A stretch of DNA of 48,146 bases, from assembly GCA_902805665.1 (NCBI GenBank), contig CADCTB010000173.1, positions 1 to 48,146 on the forward strand, written 5' to 3'. This document shows, one piece after another, positions 25,275 to 34,802 of the stretch. The DNA comes from an uncultured Acidimicrobiales bacterium (GTDB lineage Bacteria > Actinomycetota > Acidimicrobiia > Acidimicrobiales > AC-14). Position 1 is the first letter of the stretch, and every line of letters starts with the position of its first letter. The notes beneath the pieces were generated by a model. That model saw only the letters and a list, made by a program, of their open reading frames with translations. It did no database searches and was not told the origin of the DNA. The position numbers and the translations under genes were made by a program.

Positions 25275-28200
25275 TCAGGGCGACAGGCGGAGCGTCACCA
25301 GCTCGAACGGCCGCACTGAGAGCTCCACGCCACCGTTCCGGACCCGGAGGTCGTGGCGCGGCCGTTCGAGGAGGTCCGTGCGCCTGGCCGTGGCGAACGG
25401 GAGGGCCACCCGCAGCGTGACCCGCCGGTGCCCCCCGTAGGCCTCGTGGCCACGGACGACCACATCACCGCTCCCATCCTCGGCCCGCTTGACGGCGACG
25501 ACGACGAAGCCCGGGTCGTCGACCGACACGAACGACATCGCCGGGGGCAACGGGCCCGGTTGGGCGGGCACCGGTACGACGGTGAGCGGTGAGTTCAGGG
25601 CCGACGCAGCCTCCAGCACGCCGCCGGCAAACGGGTCGCCGGCGTGGGGGAGGAGGGCATAGGTGAAGCGGTGACGGCCCTGGTCGCACTCGGGGTCGGG
25701 GGCGGTCGGCGCCCGCAGCAGGGAGAGGCGCAGGACGTTGCCGCGCACGTCGTAGCCGTACTTGCAGTCGTTGAGCAGGGCCACGCCGTAGCCGGACTCG
25801 GACAGGTCGGCCCAGCGGTGGGCGCAGACCTCGAACCGGGCCTGCTCCCACGACGTGTTCTCGTGCGTCGGGCGGCTGATGTGGCCGAACTGGATCTCAT
25901 AGGTCGCCCGGTCCGTGTGCACCGCCACCGGGAAGGCGACCTTGAGGAACCGGTGGCGCTCGTGCCAGTCGACGTCGGTGACGAAGTCGATGCGGCGTGA
26001 ACCGGCCTCCAGCACCATCGTCTGGTCGAGCGCAGAGCTCCCGAAGGCGCGGCGGAAGCGGACCTCCGCCCGGCCGTGGCCGGCGTCGACGACCTCGACC
26101 GTGACCGGTCCGCCCAGCTCCTGGAAGTCGTCGAGGTAACTGCGGTCCACGTCCCAGGCGTCGTACTCCGCCGGCCGGTCGTGGTGGAGGTGGAAGACGT
26201 TGCCCGCCCGCCCTTCGGCCAGGACCTCGCGCTGGTGCTCGATGTCGTAGATCGACGTCAGCCGGCCGTCGGGGTCCCACTCGACCCGCAGGAGCCCGTT
26301 CGACACCCAGGTCGGGCCTAGCTCGACGGCGTCGGTGGCTCCGGCTGCGTCGAGGTCGACGGCCGCGTAGCCCATCGGCGGGACCTCCGCCGTCGCGGTT
26401 CCGATCCGCTCCTGGCGGGCGTACGGCGACGGGTTGAAGGCCACTGCCGGCCGGGTCAGGCCCGAGGTGTCGACGGAAGCGGCGAGGGCCGCCATGGCGT
26501 CGTCCGCCAGCCGGCCGGCGACGGCCCGGACCTCGGCGTGGTCGGCGGCAGTGTCCCGGTAGACCCAGTGGATCGACGAGCCGGGAAGGATGTCGTGGAA
26601 CTGGTTGACGAGGAGCAGCTTCCAGGCCCGGTCGAGGTCGTCCGCCGGCCACGCCGCGGCGTCGGCTCGGACAGCCGACCAGAGCTCGGCGGCGGCGAGG
26701 GCAAGCTCGCCCCGACGGTTGCCGAGCTTCACCGCGGCCTGGCTGGTGAACGTGCCCCGGTGCTTCTCCAGGTAGAGGTCGCCCGACCAGACCGGCAGCG
26801 GAGTGGGGTCCGCCTCCACGGCGGCGAAGAACTCGGCGAGCGACTCCATGGCGACCCGAGGGGCGCCCGCCAGGTCGGCCGCCCGGATCGCGGCCTCCAC
26901 CATGTCGCGTGTCGGCCCGCCTCCGCCGTCCCCGTGGCCAAAGGGGTAGAGCGACCGTGGACCGGCGCCCGGCGCAAGGGGCGCCCGGAGGAGCTCGGGC
27001 AGTGACATGTCGCCGTTGTAGGTGGCGGCGGGCGGGAAGTGGGCCCGGACACGGGAGCCGTCGATGCCCTCCCACCAGAACGTGTGGTGCGGGAACCGGT
27101 TCACCTCGTTCCAGGACAGCTTCTGGGTGACGAACCAGCCCATGCCGGCCTCGGCCAGGATCTGGGGAAGCGACGCCGGGAAGCCGAACCCGTCCGGAAG
27201 CCACGCCTCCCGGCACTCCTGGCCGAACCGGCTGCGGTACCAGCGCTGGCCGTGGACGATCTGGCGCACCAGCGACTCACCTGACGGCACGTTGCAGTCG
27301 GCCTCGACCCACATGCCGCCCACCGGCTGGAACTGCCCGGCGGCCACCCGGTCACGGATGCGGTCGAACAGCAAGGGGTACCGCTCCTCGATCCAGGCCA
27401 GGTGCCGGGCGGCCGAGCAGACGAGCTCGAAGTCCGGGTACTCCTCCATGAGGGTCACCGCGTTGGCGAAGCTGCGGGCGCACTTGCGCGCCGCCTCGCG
27501 CATCGGCCACAGCCAGGCGGTGTCGATGTGGGCATGCCCGACCGCGCTGATCCGGTGGGCTCCCATGGACGCCCGGCGGTCGAGGGCCTTGGCCAGCGCA
27601 GCCCTTCCAGCCTCCGCCGTCCCGGCGACGTCTTCCGGATCGACGACCGCGAACATGGCGGCCAGCGCCTCGAGCAGGGGGAAGTCGGTCCGGGCCGCCT
27701 CGTCCGCGTCGGCTGCATCCGCCAGCTCGAGGACCGTACGGAGGTCACAGGCCAGGTCGAAGACCCCTCGCCGGCGGACGGCCAGCTCGCAGCGGCGCAG
27801 CTCGAAGTGCGGCACGCCACCCGGGTCGGCGAGGAGCAGGGGCCAGTCGACCCCTGCGTCGTGGGCAGGCACCGCCGGGTTGGCCGCTGCTTCCACGTAG
27901 AGGTCGACCGCCTCGAGGGCCTCGGCCCGGCGCCGCAGGACCGCGTCGGTCCGCAGCCAGGACAGCCCGACCAGCGGGATCGCGTCCCGCCAGAGCAGGG
28001 CCTCGGCCGGCGCGGTGAGCTCGAGGCGGAGGGCGACCTCCTCGCCGGCCCATGCGGCTGGAATTGCCCCCTTCAGGCGGAACCACGTGGTGCCCCAGGT
28101 CGGTCCCCAGGGGCCACCCACATCGAAGGGCTCGAACGTCCCGGCGACGGCCTCGTCGTAGGAGACCGGCTCGCCGGGGAGGTGGCGGGCGGACACCTCG

Positions 28201-28277
28201 AGCGGGGCCCGGGAGCCGAAGACCGCAGGCTCGATGACGTCGACCAGCAGCTCTCGGGACCGGCCCAGGATCGACAC
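25275..28277 (-). CDS. Alpha-mannosidase, glycoside hydrolase family 38
   Basis: 1,000 residues, GTG start with AGG at 7-nt spacing. An N-terminal beta domain (about 1-240) is followed by the GH38 catalytic barrel: zinc ligands His248 and Asp252 region in GHAHIDTAWLWP, nucleophile Asp362 in LPDGFGFPASLPQI, and zinc His in LLVNQFHDILPGSSIHWVY. The C-terminal beta-sandwich domains extend to the end. No signal peptide is visible, so the enzyme is probably cytoplasmic and acts on imported or turned-over mannosides. The start region overlaps the divergent substrate-binding protein gene by 44 bp, so the two share a regulatory region. Confidence 0.96.
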   Translation of the reverse strand: MSILGRSRELLVDVIEPAVFGSRAPLEVSARHLPGEPVSYDEAVAGTFEPFDVGGPWGPTWGTTWFRLKGAIPAAWAGEEVALRLELTAPAEALLWRDAIPLVGLSWLRTDAVLRRRAEALEAVDLYVEAAANPAVPAHDAGVDWPLLLADPGGVPHFELRRCELAVRRRGVFDLACDLRTVLELADAADADEAARTDFPLLEALAAMFAVVDPEDVAGTAEAGRAALAKALDRRASMGAHRISAVGHAHIDTAWLWPMREAARKCARSFANAVTLMEEYPDFELVCSAARHLAWIEERYPLLFDRIRDRVAAGQFQPVGGMWVEADCNVPSGESLVRQIVHGQRWYRSRFGQECREAWLPDGFGFPASLPQILAEAGMGWFVTQKLSWNEVNRFPHHTFWWEGIDGSRVRAHFPPAATYNGDMSLPELLRAPLAPGAGPRSLYPFGHGDGGGGPTRDMVEAAIRAADLAGAPRVAMESLAEFFAAVEADPTPLPVWSGDLYLEKHRGTFTSQAAVKLGNRRGELALAAAELWSAVRADAAAWPADDLDRAWKLLLVNQFHDILPGSSIHWVYRDTAADHAEVRAVAGRLADDAMAALAASVDTSGLTRPAVAFNPSPYARQERIGTATAEVPPMGYAAVDLDAAGATDAVELGPTWVSNGLLRVEWDPDGRLTSIYDIEHQREVLAEGRAGNVFHLHHDRPAEYDAWDVDRSYLDDFQELGGPVTVEVVDAGHGRAEVRFRRAFGSSALDQTMVLEAGSRRIDFVTDVDWHERHRFLKVAFPVAVHTDRATYEIQFGHISRPTHENTSWEQARFEVCAHRWADLSESGYGVALLNDCKYGYDVRGNVLRLSLLRAPTAPDPECDQGRHRFTYALLPHAGDPFAGGVLEAASALNSPLTVVPVPAQPGPLPPAMSFVSVDDPGFVVVAVKRAEDGSGDVVVRGHEAYGGHRRVTLRVALPFATARRTDLLERPRHDLRVRNGGVELSVRPFELVTLRLSP

Positions 28278-29844
28278 CCATCAACCTACCGGGCGCTCCT
28301 CTACGATCCGGGCCATCGCACGAAGACTGCGGAGCACGCTCGCCGTCTGGACGCTGGTCCTGGCCTCGCTCGCCGCGGCCTGTTCCGGCGGAGGGGGCGG
28401 CTCCGAGCCGCCGGCCGCCGGCCCGTCCCGGCCCGGTGAGGTCCGCATGGCGGTCGGCGAGGACATCTGGCCCCTCACCGGCCAGGGGCCCAGCTCGAAG
28501 CACTTCGCCGCCGGAGAGCTGAATGTCGGCGTCTACGAGGCGCTCGTTTCCCTGGCCCCGGACTACACCGTGCGCCCCGGCCTGGCCGAGCGGTGGGAAC
28601 CGGTGGGACCGGCCACCTGGCGGTTCCACCTGCGACCGGCTGTGACGTTCCACGACGGACGGCCCTTCGGCGCCGACGACGTGGTGTGGTCGTGGGCCCG
28701 GGAGTTCCTGCCCCGCTCGGTGGCCGGAACCCTCGAGAAGGTGGTCAAGGTCGACGACCTCACCGTCGACTTCGTGTCCACCTCGCCCAACCTCCGGCTG
28801 CCGGAGCAGCTCGTCCATCCGGAGGGGCCGATCGTCCCCAAGGACTCCCACAACGACTCGACGCCGCCGATCGGCACCGGACCGTTCAAGGTCGTCGACT
28901 ACCAGCCCCGCCGCCAGGTCGTCGTCGAGCGGTTCGCCGGGTACTGGGGCGCCAAGGCCCGGGCCGACCGCGTGACGTTCCGGTTCATGCCCGACCCCGA
29001 GGTGCGCCTGGAGGCGCTGCGCAGCGGCGACGTCGACATGGTGACCGGCCTGCCGCGAGAGGCCGCAGCCTCGGTCGAGGCGGACGGGCGCTTCGTCGTC
29101 GTCCGGGCCAGCCCCGGCGCCACCCAGGTGCTGTCGTTCAGCGCAACCAGCCCGTTCGGCTCCGACCGGCCGGTGCGCCAGGCCGTCTCCCTCGCCCTGG
29201 ACCGGAGGCGGTACGTGGCCGAGGTGCTGGGCGGCAACGGCGTCCCGGGACGGTGGACGTCGCCACCCGCGGTGCTGGGACCGTCGGCCTCGTCAGTGGG
29301 CCCGCCGACCTTCGACATCGCTCGGGCCCGCCAGATCCTCGACGACGCAGGATGGAAGCCGGGCCCGGACGGAACACGCATGAACGGCCAGCGCCGGCTG
29401 GCCATGGTGCTCATCGGCGGGCCGGCGGTCCCCGAGGCGGGGATGCGGCTGGTGGCCGCCCAGCTGAAGGATGTCGGCATCGACGTGAGCGTGAAAAAGG
29501 CCTTCGACATCAGGACGTCGGAGCAGAACCGGGACCGGGGATACGACGTCGAGCTGGCCATGCCGAACCAGAACGATGCCAATCCGGCCTTCCTCCTCGC
29601 CTCCCGGACGGCGCCCGACGCCGACTACTCCTCGCTGATCGCGCAGTCGACGACGGCGACGAGCCGGGAGGAGGTGCAGCGGGCGGCGGCGGCAATGACC
29701 GAGATCGTGGTCAACCGGGAGTTCTCGGTGATCCCCCTGGCCAGCGTCTTCCACGTGTACGGCATGAGGGCCGGCGTCGAGCTCGGCGAGCCGCATCCGT
29801 CGGCCATCAACCAGACCTGGGTGACGCTCACCGCCCCGCGCTAG
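28234..29844 (+). CDS. ABC transporter substrate-binding lipoprotein, family 5 (peptide/oligosaccharide type)
   Basis: 536 residues if ATG 28234 is used. The signal peptide LRSTLAVWTLVLASLAAAC has lipobox LAAAC with Cys50, followed by a Gly/Ser linker. SBP_bac_5 landmarks: NVGVYEALVSLAPDYTVRPG, WRFHLRPAVTFHDGRPFGADDV, PIGTGPFKV and FGSDRPVRQAVSLALDRRRY. The n-region is oddly long because no ATG, GTG or TTG exists in frame between 28234 and the signal helix; a non-standard start near 28312, just after a TACGAT element, would give a normal signal peptide. No permease or ATPase genes are adjacent, so it is an orphan or serves a distant transporter. The neighbouring mannosidase hints at a glycan ligand (inference). 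Confidence 0.88.
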   Translation: MTSTSSSRDRPRIDTHQPTGRSSTIRAIARRLRSTLAVWTLVLASLAAACSGGGGGSEPPAAGPSRPGEVRMAVGEDIWPLTGQGPSSKHFAAGELNVGVYEALVSLAPDYTVRPGLAERWEPVGPATWRFHLRPAVTFHDGRPFGADDVVWSWAREFLPRSVAGTLEKVVKVDDLTVDFVSTSPNLRLPEQLVHPEGPIVPKDSHNDSTPPIGTGPFKVVDYQPRRQVVVERFAGYWGAKARADRVTFRFMPDPEVRLEALRSGDVDMVTGLPREAAASVEADGRFVVVRASPGATQVLSFSATSPFGSDRPVRQAVSLALDRRRYVAEVLGGNGVPGRWTSPPAVLGPSASSVGPPTFDIARARQILDDAGWKPGPDGTRMNGQRRLAMVLIGGPAVPEAGMRLVAAQLKDVGIDVSVKKAFDIRTSEQNRDRGYDVELAMPNQNDANPAFLLASRTAPDADYSSLIAQSTTATSREEVQRAAAAMTEIVVNREFSVIPLASVFHVYGMRAGVELGEPHPSAINQTWVTLTAPR

Positions 29845-29883
29845 CCGCCGGAGTCCTAGCCTTGTCCGATCGGTAAGGGACAC

Positions 29884-32800
29884 ATGCATTTCGGGATCCT
29901 GGGCCCCCTCGAGGTGACCGTCGAAGGACGGATCATCGATCTCGGCCGGCCGAAGCAGCGCGCCGTGCTGGCGGCGCTGCTGATCCACGCCGATCATGTC
30001 GTCTCCCTCGACGCGCTGGCCGACGTGCTCTGGCCCGGTGGCGTGGGCCCCGGGTCGACGGGCAGCCTGCCCGTGTACATCGCCAACCTCCGGCGCCTGT
30101 TGGAGCCCGAGCGCCCGGCCCGCACGCCTCCGGAACGCATCCTCACTCGGGCGCCGGGATACCTGCTGCGGGTCGAGCCCGGCGAGTACGACGCCGCCGA
30201 CTTCGAGGCGCTGGCGGCCGCGGGCAACCGAAATCTGGCGCAGGGACGGCCCCGGGCGGCCCGGCGGGCACTGGGGGAGGCGCTGTCGTTGTGGCGGGGC
30301 GCCGCCCTGCAGGAGTTCCCGTTCGCAGATCTGGAGGCGGGTCGGCTGGAGGCGCTCCGAGTCGCGGCGACGGAGGACCGGCTTGAAGCCGACCTGGCGC
30401 TGGGGGCCCACACATCCGTCGTGGCCGAGCTCGAGCGCCTCGTGCAGGAGCACAGCCTGCGTGAGCGCCTGGTGGGGCTCCTGATGGTCGCCCTCTACCG
30501 CTCGGGGCGCCAGAGCGAGGCCCTGCGCGCCTACACGGCGGCTCGGGAGTACCTCGGCCGCGAGCTGGGCATCGAGCCGGGTCCGGAACTGCGGCGCCTC
30601 GAGGCGGAGATCCTCGCCCAGTCCCCGGCCCTGGACTGGCATGCCCCTCCCGACGATGAACCGTCCGCCACGGTTCGCCCCGAGGCGGAGCCGGCCGCCG
30701 TCGCGCCTCCCGAGCCCTTCGTCGGCCGGGTCGCCGAACTGGCCGCTATGGACGAGGCCTTCGCCCGCGCCGGCGCCGCCTCCGGGGGCATCGTGCTGGT
30801 GTCCGGAGAGCCCGGCATCGGCAAGACCCGCCTGGTCAAGGAGGCGGCCACCCGCGCCGCGCCCAGCGGCTGCCTCGTGGCCTGGGGGCGGTGCGAGGAA
30901 GGCGACGGCGCCCCGCCGTTCTGGCCCTGGATCCAGGTCATCCGTGCCCTTCTCGACCACGCCGACGCCGAGGCGGTGCGAACGGCGCTGGGCCCGGCGG
31001 CGCCCGACCTCGCCCAGCTCGTCCCCGAGGTGAAGGCGCTCGCCGGCGAGGTGGCGCCGCCTCCGCCCCTGGATCCGGCCGCGGCCCGCCACCGCTTGTT
31101 CGTGGCGGTCGAGGGCTTCCTCAAGCGACTGTCCGAGCGCCACCCCATCGTCGTCGTCCTCGACGACCTCCAATGGGCCGACCTGCCGTCCCTGCAGCTG
31201 ACGGTCCATCTCGCCCGCCGGCTCCCGGGTCTGCGGGGCCTGGTGGTCGCCACCTACCGCGACGTCGACCCTTCGCCCGACGAGCGGTTGAGCGAGATTC
31301 TGGAGACGATCGCCCGCCAACCGAACCGGCTCAATGTGTCGCTCGGCGGGCTCACCGAGGACGAGGTCGCGCAGTTCATCCTCCAGGAGTCCGCCGTCGA
31401 ATCCCCTCCCGGCGTGGCGGCGGCCGTGTGGGCTCGTGCCGCGGGCAATCCCTTCTTCGTGGGCGAGCTCATCCGGCTCCTGCTGGCCGAGAGGAGCCTC
31501 ACGGTGGAGGCGGCCACCGCAACCGGCGTGCCCTGGGCGGTCCGCCAGGTCGTCGGACGTCGCCTGGCCCGGCTCCCCGCCCCGACCCGGGAGCTGCTCA
31601 CTGTCGCCGCGGTGGCCGGCATGGAGTTCGACCTGCGGGTCGTAACCACGGCCGCGGGCCTCGAGCTCGATCGGGCGCTCGACCTCGTGGACCTTGCCGT
31701 GGCTGCGGGCGTGGTCACCGAGGAGCCCTCGGCCCCTGAGCGCTTCCAGTTCTCCCACGCCCTCGTCCAGGAGACCCTCTGCGAGGCGGGGACCCGCCTG
31801 CGCCGGGCCCGTCTGCACGGTCTCGTCGCCGACGCCCTGGAGCAGGTGGCCGGGACGGCGGCGCCGGCCACCGAGGTCGCCTATCACCTGTACGAGTCCG
31901 TGGCCGTCACCGGTCCGGCCCGCGCCATCGCCGCAGCCATCCGGGCGTCGGCATCGGCCCAGGCTGCGCTGGCCTACGAGGTGGCGGAGCATCAGCTCCA
32001 GCGGGCGCTGGAGCTGGTGGTCACCGTGCCCGCCGGCGCAGACCGGGACCGCCACGAGCTCGACGTCCAGGACAATCTGGCCGCCCTCCTGACGCTCGTG
32101 AAAGGGGTTGCGGTTCCCGAGACGGCGGCGGCGTGGGCCCGGGCGACCGAGCTGTGCCGGAAGCTGGACGACCGCCGCCGCCTCCTACCTTCGCTATGGG
32201 GCCTGCTCAGCTACGCATGGGCCAGCGGCGACATGGAGGGGGCCCGAACGCTGGGTGAGCACCTCCTGCGCCTGGGAGACGACTCCTCCGAGCCGGTGGT
32301 CACCGCGGCCGCCCACCTCGGCCTGGGCAGCGTGGCCCTGTGCTGCGGGAATCTGGACGACGCCTTGCAGCACCTCTCGGCCGGCAAGGCGCTGGCCGAC
32401 GCCGTTCCCGACGGCACGCTCGCCGACGTCACCTACGCCGATCTCCGGGTGCAGGTCGACAGCTGGCTCGCCATGGCCCACCACCTCCGAGGGGCACACG
32501 GGCAGGGGAGAGTGCTCGCGGACGGCGCGCTCGAGCGGGCCCGACCGCTGGGCAATCCCTTCACCCTCGCCATCGGGCTGGCCTTCGCGGTGTTCTCCCG
32601 GGTGCTGAGCGGCGCGGCGGCGGAGGCCCGACAGCTGTCGGAGGAGCTTTTCGAGCAGTCCGGCACCCACCAGCTCGCCGACTTCGCGTTCCATGCCGGA
32701 GTGGCGCGGGTGTGGACCATGGCCCAAGGGGGCGCTGACGGCCCCGACGTGGTGTCGGCGCTGGCGGTGCTCCCACCGGCGACCGCGGCGGGCATCCGGC

Positions 32801-33126
32801 CATGGCGCCCGTTCTGGCTCGCCCTCCTCGCCGAGGTGAGTCAGCGGCTCGGCCGGCTGGATGAGGCACGGCGTGCCGTCGACCAGGGGTTCTCCGAGCT
32901 GGAAGCGATGGGCTCGTCGTTCTGTGCCGCCGAGCTGTTCCGCCTGCGCGGGGAGCTCCTGTCCGGCTCGGAGCCGCACCGGCACGGCGAGGCACGCGCC
33001 GACATGGAGGAGGCCCTCCGGCGAGCAAGGGGCCGGGGGGCCGTGGTGTATGCCGAGCGCGCCGAGGCGTCGTTGGCGCTCCTGGCCCGCCGGCGGCAGC
33101 CGGCGGTCGAATCGGCGCTGGACTGA
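29884..33126 (+). CDS. AfsR/SARP-type transcriptional regulator: winged helix-BTAD-ATPase-TPR
   Basis: 1,080 residues from ATG 29884. OmpR-like DNA-binding domain at about 1-95 (HFGILGPLEVTVEGRII...RAPGYLLRVEPGEYD), then a bacterial transcriptional activation domain (BTAD) at about 100-245 (LRERLVGLLMVALYRSGRQ; LGRELGIEPGPELRRLE). An AAA/STAND ATPase follows with Walker A SGEPGIGKTRLV (about residue 307) and Walker B IVVVLDDLQWAD. The long C-terminal half is TPR-like helical repeats. This architecture integrates a ligand or partner signal with nucleotide hydrolysis and activates secondary-metabolism or transport genes. It follows the substrate-binding protein by 39 bp and may regulate that locus (inference). 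Confidence 0.94.
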   Translation: MHFGILGPLEVTVEGRIIDLGRPKQRAVLAALLIHADHVVSLDALADVLWPGGVGPGSTGSLPVYIANLRRLLEPERPARTPPERILTRAPGYLLRVEPGEYDAADFEALAAAGNRNLAQGRPRAARRALGEALSLWRGAALQEFPFADLEAGRLEALRVAATEDRLEADLALGAHTSVVAELERLVQEHSLRERLVGLLMVALYRSGRQSEALRAYTAAREYLGRELGIEPGPELRRLEAEILAQSPALDWHAPPDDEPSATVRPEAEPAAVAPPEPFVGRVAELAAMDEAFARAGAASGGIVLVSGEPGIGKTRLVKEAATRAAPSGCLVAWGRCEEGDGAPPFWPWIQVIRALLDHADAEAVRTALGPAAPDLAQLVPEVKALAGEVAPPPPLDPAAARHRLFVAVEGFLKRLSERHPIVVVLDDLQWADLPSLQLTVHLARRLPGLRGLVVATYRDVDPSPDERLSEILETIARQPNRLNVSLGGLTEDEVAQFILQESAVESPPGVAAAVWARAAGNPFFVGELIRLLLAERSLTVEAATATGVPWAVRQVVGRRLARLPAPTRELLTVAAVAGMEFDLRVVTTAAGLELDRALDLVDLAVAAGVVTEEPSAPERFQFSHALVQETLCEAGTRLRRARLHGLVADALEQVAGTAAPATEVAYHLYESVAVTGPARAIAAAIRASASAQAALAYEVAEHQLQRALELVVTVPAGADRDRHELDVQDNLAALLTLVKGVAVPETAAAWARATELCRKLDDRRRLLPSLWGLLSYAWASGDMEGARTLGEHLLRLGDDSSEPVVTAAAHLGLGSVALCCGNLDDALQHLSAGKALADAVPDGTLADVTYADLRVQVDSWLAMAHHLRGAHGQGRVLADGALERARPLGNPFTLAIGLAFAVFSRVLSGAAAEARQLSEELFEQSGTHQLADFAFHAGVARVWTMAQGGADGPDVVSALAVLPPATAAGIRPWRPFWLALLAEVSQRLGRLDEARRAVDQGFSELEAMGSSFCAAELFRLRGELLSGSEPHRHGEARADMEEALRRARGRGAVVYAERAEASLALLARRRQPAVESALD

Positions 33127-33383
33127 GGGTCGGGACGGCTTGGTCGGGACCCGCCGTCGCCCGGGCCCCGCGCAAGTCCGACTCCTCTACGCCACGCCCT
33201 TGGTCCGGGTCGGCGCTCTCCCCAGAGTGCTCGGCGGCGATTAACAGCGAATGAACCGATCCGTCTGGCGCCCGGGGTCCGCCTCGACGTAGCGTCCCTC
33301 CGGCCCCGGCGTCAGCGGACGTCCGCCGCGCCCGGCTGTGTCGGGGCCCCTTCTCACTTCGGACGCCTGTGGCGCCCGACCGG

Positions 33384-34802
33384 CTACTCGAGCGGCGCCC
33401 GGCGGCCGAGCGATCCGAGCTGGGACAGGTCGCGGGGGAAGAGCATGGCCGTCGTCCAGTCGGCGACCACGCGCACCTTGCGGGCCAGTCCGGGCATCAT
33501 CAGCAGGTGGTAGGAACGGCCCATCAGCCAGGCCAGCACGCCGGTGAAGGTGAACCGGTAGACCTGGGCGGTGCCCTGGTTCCGGCCCAGGGTCACCGCC
33601 AGGCCGCGGTTGCGATAGGTGAAGGTCGTGGGCTGGCCGGCACCCAGGGCAGCCGCCACGTTCTGGGCGCACACCTTGGCCTGGCGCACCGCGTGCTGGG
33701 CCGTCCCGGGACAGATGCCACCGTCGGGGTCGGGGACGGCAGCGGCGTCGCCGAGGGCGAACACGTCGCTGCGTCCGATGGCGCGGATCTGGTCGTCGAC
33801 GATGAGCCGGCCCACCTCGTCGGTGGCCAGGCCGAGCCCTGAGACCAGAGGAGAGGGGCGTTGACCCGTGGCCCACACGATGGTGTCGGATACGTACGGC
33901 TCCACCCCCGGAGCGGAGACGACGACCTTCTTGTCAACGCAGCTCTCGAGCCACGTCTCGAGGAGGATCTCGACGCCCCGCCGCCGCAGACGCGCCTCGG
34001 TGTAGCGGGCCAGCTTGGGGTCGAGGCCGGGCAGCAGCGAGTTGCGAGCCTCCACCAGGACCCACCGCAGGTCTTGGCGGCTGAGGCTGGGATAGGTGTG
34101 CAGGGCATCGCTGACCAGTGACTCCATCTCGGCCAGGGCCTCGACCCCGGCGTAGCCCCCGCCCACGAACGTGAACGTCAGCAGCTCCCGCCGGCGCACG
34201 GGGTCGAGGGTGGCGTCGGCGGTCTCGAGCTGGCGGAGCACCCGGTTGCGCAGCCAGATGGCGTCGGTCAAGGTCTTGAACCCGACCGCGTTCTCCTTCA
34301 ACCCGGGTACGGCGATGACACTCGGCACCGAGCCGGGGGACAGCACGAGCTGGGCCCAGGAGATCTCGTGCTTGGCCCCGGTCAGGTCCTCGGCCACCGC
34401 GGTGCGGGATTCGAGGTCGATGCTCGTGACCTCCCCCACGAGGAGCTGGGTGCGGCGCAGCATCTCCCGCAGCGGGATGACGGCGTGCCGCGGCTCGATC
34501 GTGCCCGACGCCGCCTCGGGCAGGAGGGGCGCGAACAGCAGGAAGTTCTCGGGGGCGACGAGCAGCACCCGAGGGCCGCCGGGCCGCCCTCGGCCGGCCA
34601 GGTGGTCCTGCAGGTGGCGGGCGACGGTTGCGCCGCCGAACCCGCCCCCGATGATGAGGACGTCGAAGTGTCTCAGAGTCAGGACGTTACTGGCGGGGTC
34701 CGGCGAGCCTCGTGCGCAGGAAGGTGGCGACCTGGTCGACCGCGGCCTGGTCGCGGGTGGCGGTGTCGGGGGGACGCCCGCCGCCGTGGGCCCGGTGGTC
34801 AT
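33384..34802 (-). CDS. Type II NADH dehydrogenase (NDH-2)-like FAD oxidoreductase
   Basis: Core of about 430 residues: FAD Rossmann motif FDVLIIGGGFGGATVARHL, NADH Rossmann FTFVGGGYAGVEALAEM, IVWATGQRPSPLV, and FALGDAAAVPDPDGG (FAD ribityl contact). The C-terminus has the hydrophobic/amphipathic segment used for membrane attachment. It passes electrons from NADH to quinone without proton pumping. Start problem: the only canonical in-frame start is ATG 34802, 116 bp inside the upstream hydrolase gene. It would add about 43 Pro/Arg-rich residues unlike the family. CTG 34682 or CTG 34676, just after the hydrolase stop, would give the normal N-terminus. Confidence 0.88.
   Translation of the reverse strand: MTTGPTAAGVPPTPPPATRPRSTRSPPSCARGSPDPASNVLTLRHFDVLIIGGGFGGATVARHLQDHLAGRGRPGGPRVLLVAPENFLLFAPLLPEAASGTIEPRHAVIPLREMLRRTQLLVGEVTSIDLESRTAVAEDLTGAKHEISWAQLVLSPGSVPSVIAVPGLKENAVGFKTLTDAIWLRNRVLRQLETADATLDPVRRRELLTFTFVGGGYAGVEALAEMESLVSDALHTYPSLSRQDLRWVLVEARNSLLPGLDPKLARYTEARLRRRGVEILLETWLESCVDKKVVVSAPGVEPYVSDTIVWATGQRPSPLVSGLGLATDEVGRLIVDDQIRAIGRSDVFALGDAAAVPDPDGGICPGTAQHAVRQAKVCAQNVAAALGAGQPTTFTYRNRGLAVTLGRNQGTAQVYRFTFTGVLAWLMGRSYHLLMMPGLARKVRVVADWTTAMLFPRDLSQLGSLGRRAPLE

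Noticed and set aside
29293-32055. 920-residue open frame on the minus strand
   Set aside because: Antisense to the substrate-binding and BTAD genes, whose domain motifs are unmistakable.
33127-33383. tRNA or small RNA in the gap after the BTAD gene
   Set aside because: No cloverleaf or T-arm could be formed; only a GGGTC/GACCC repeat was seen without a T-tract.
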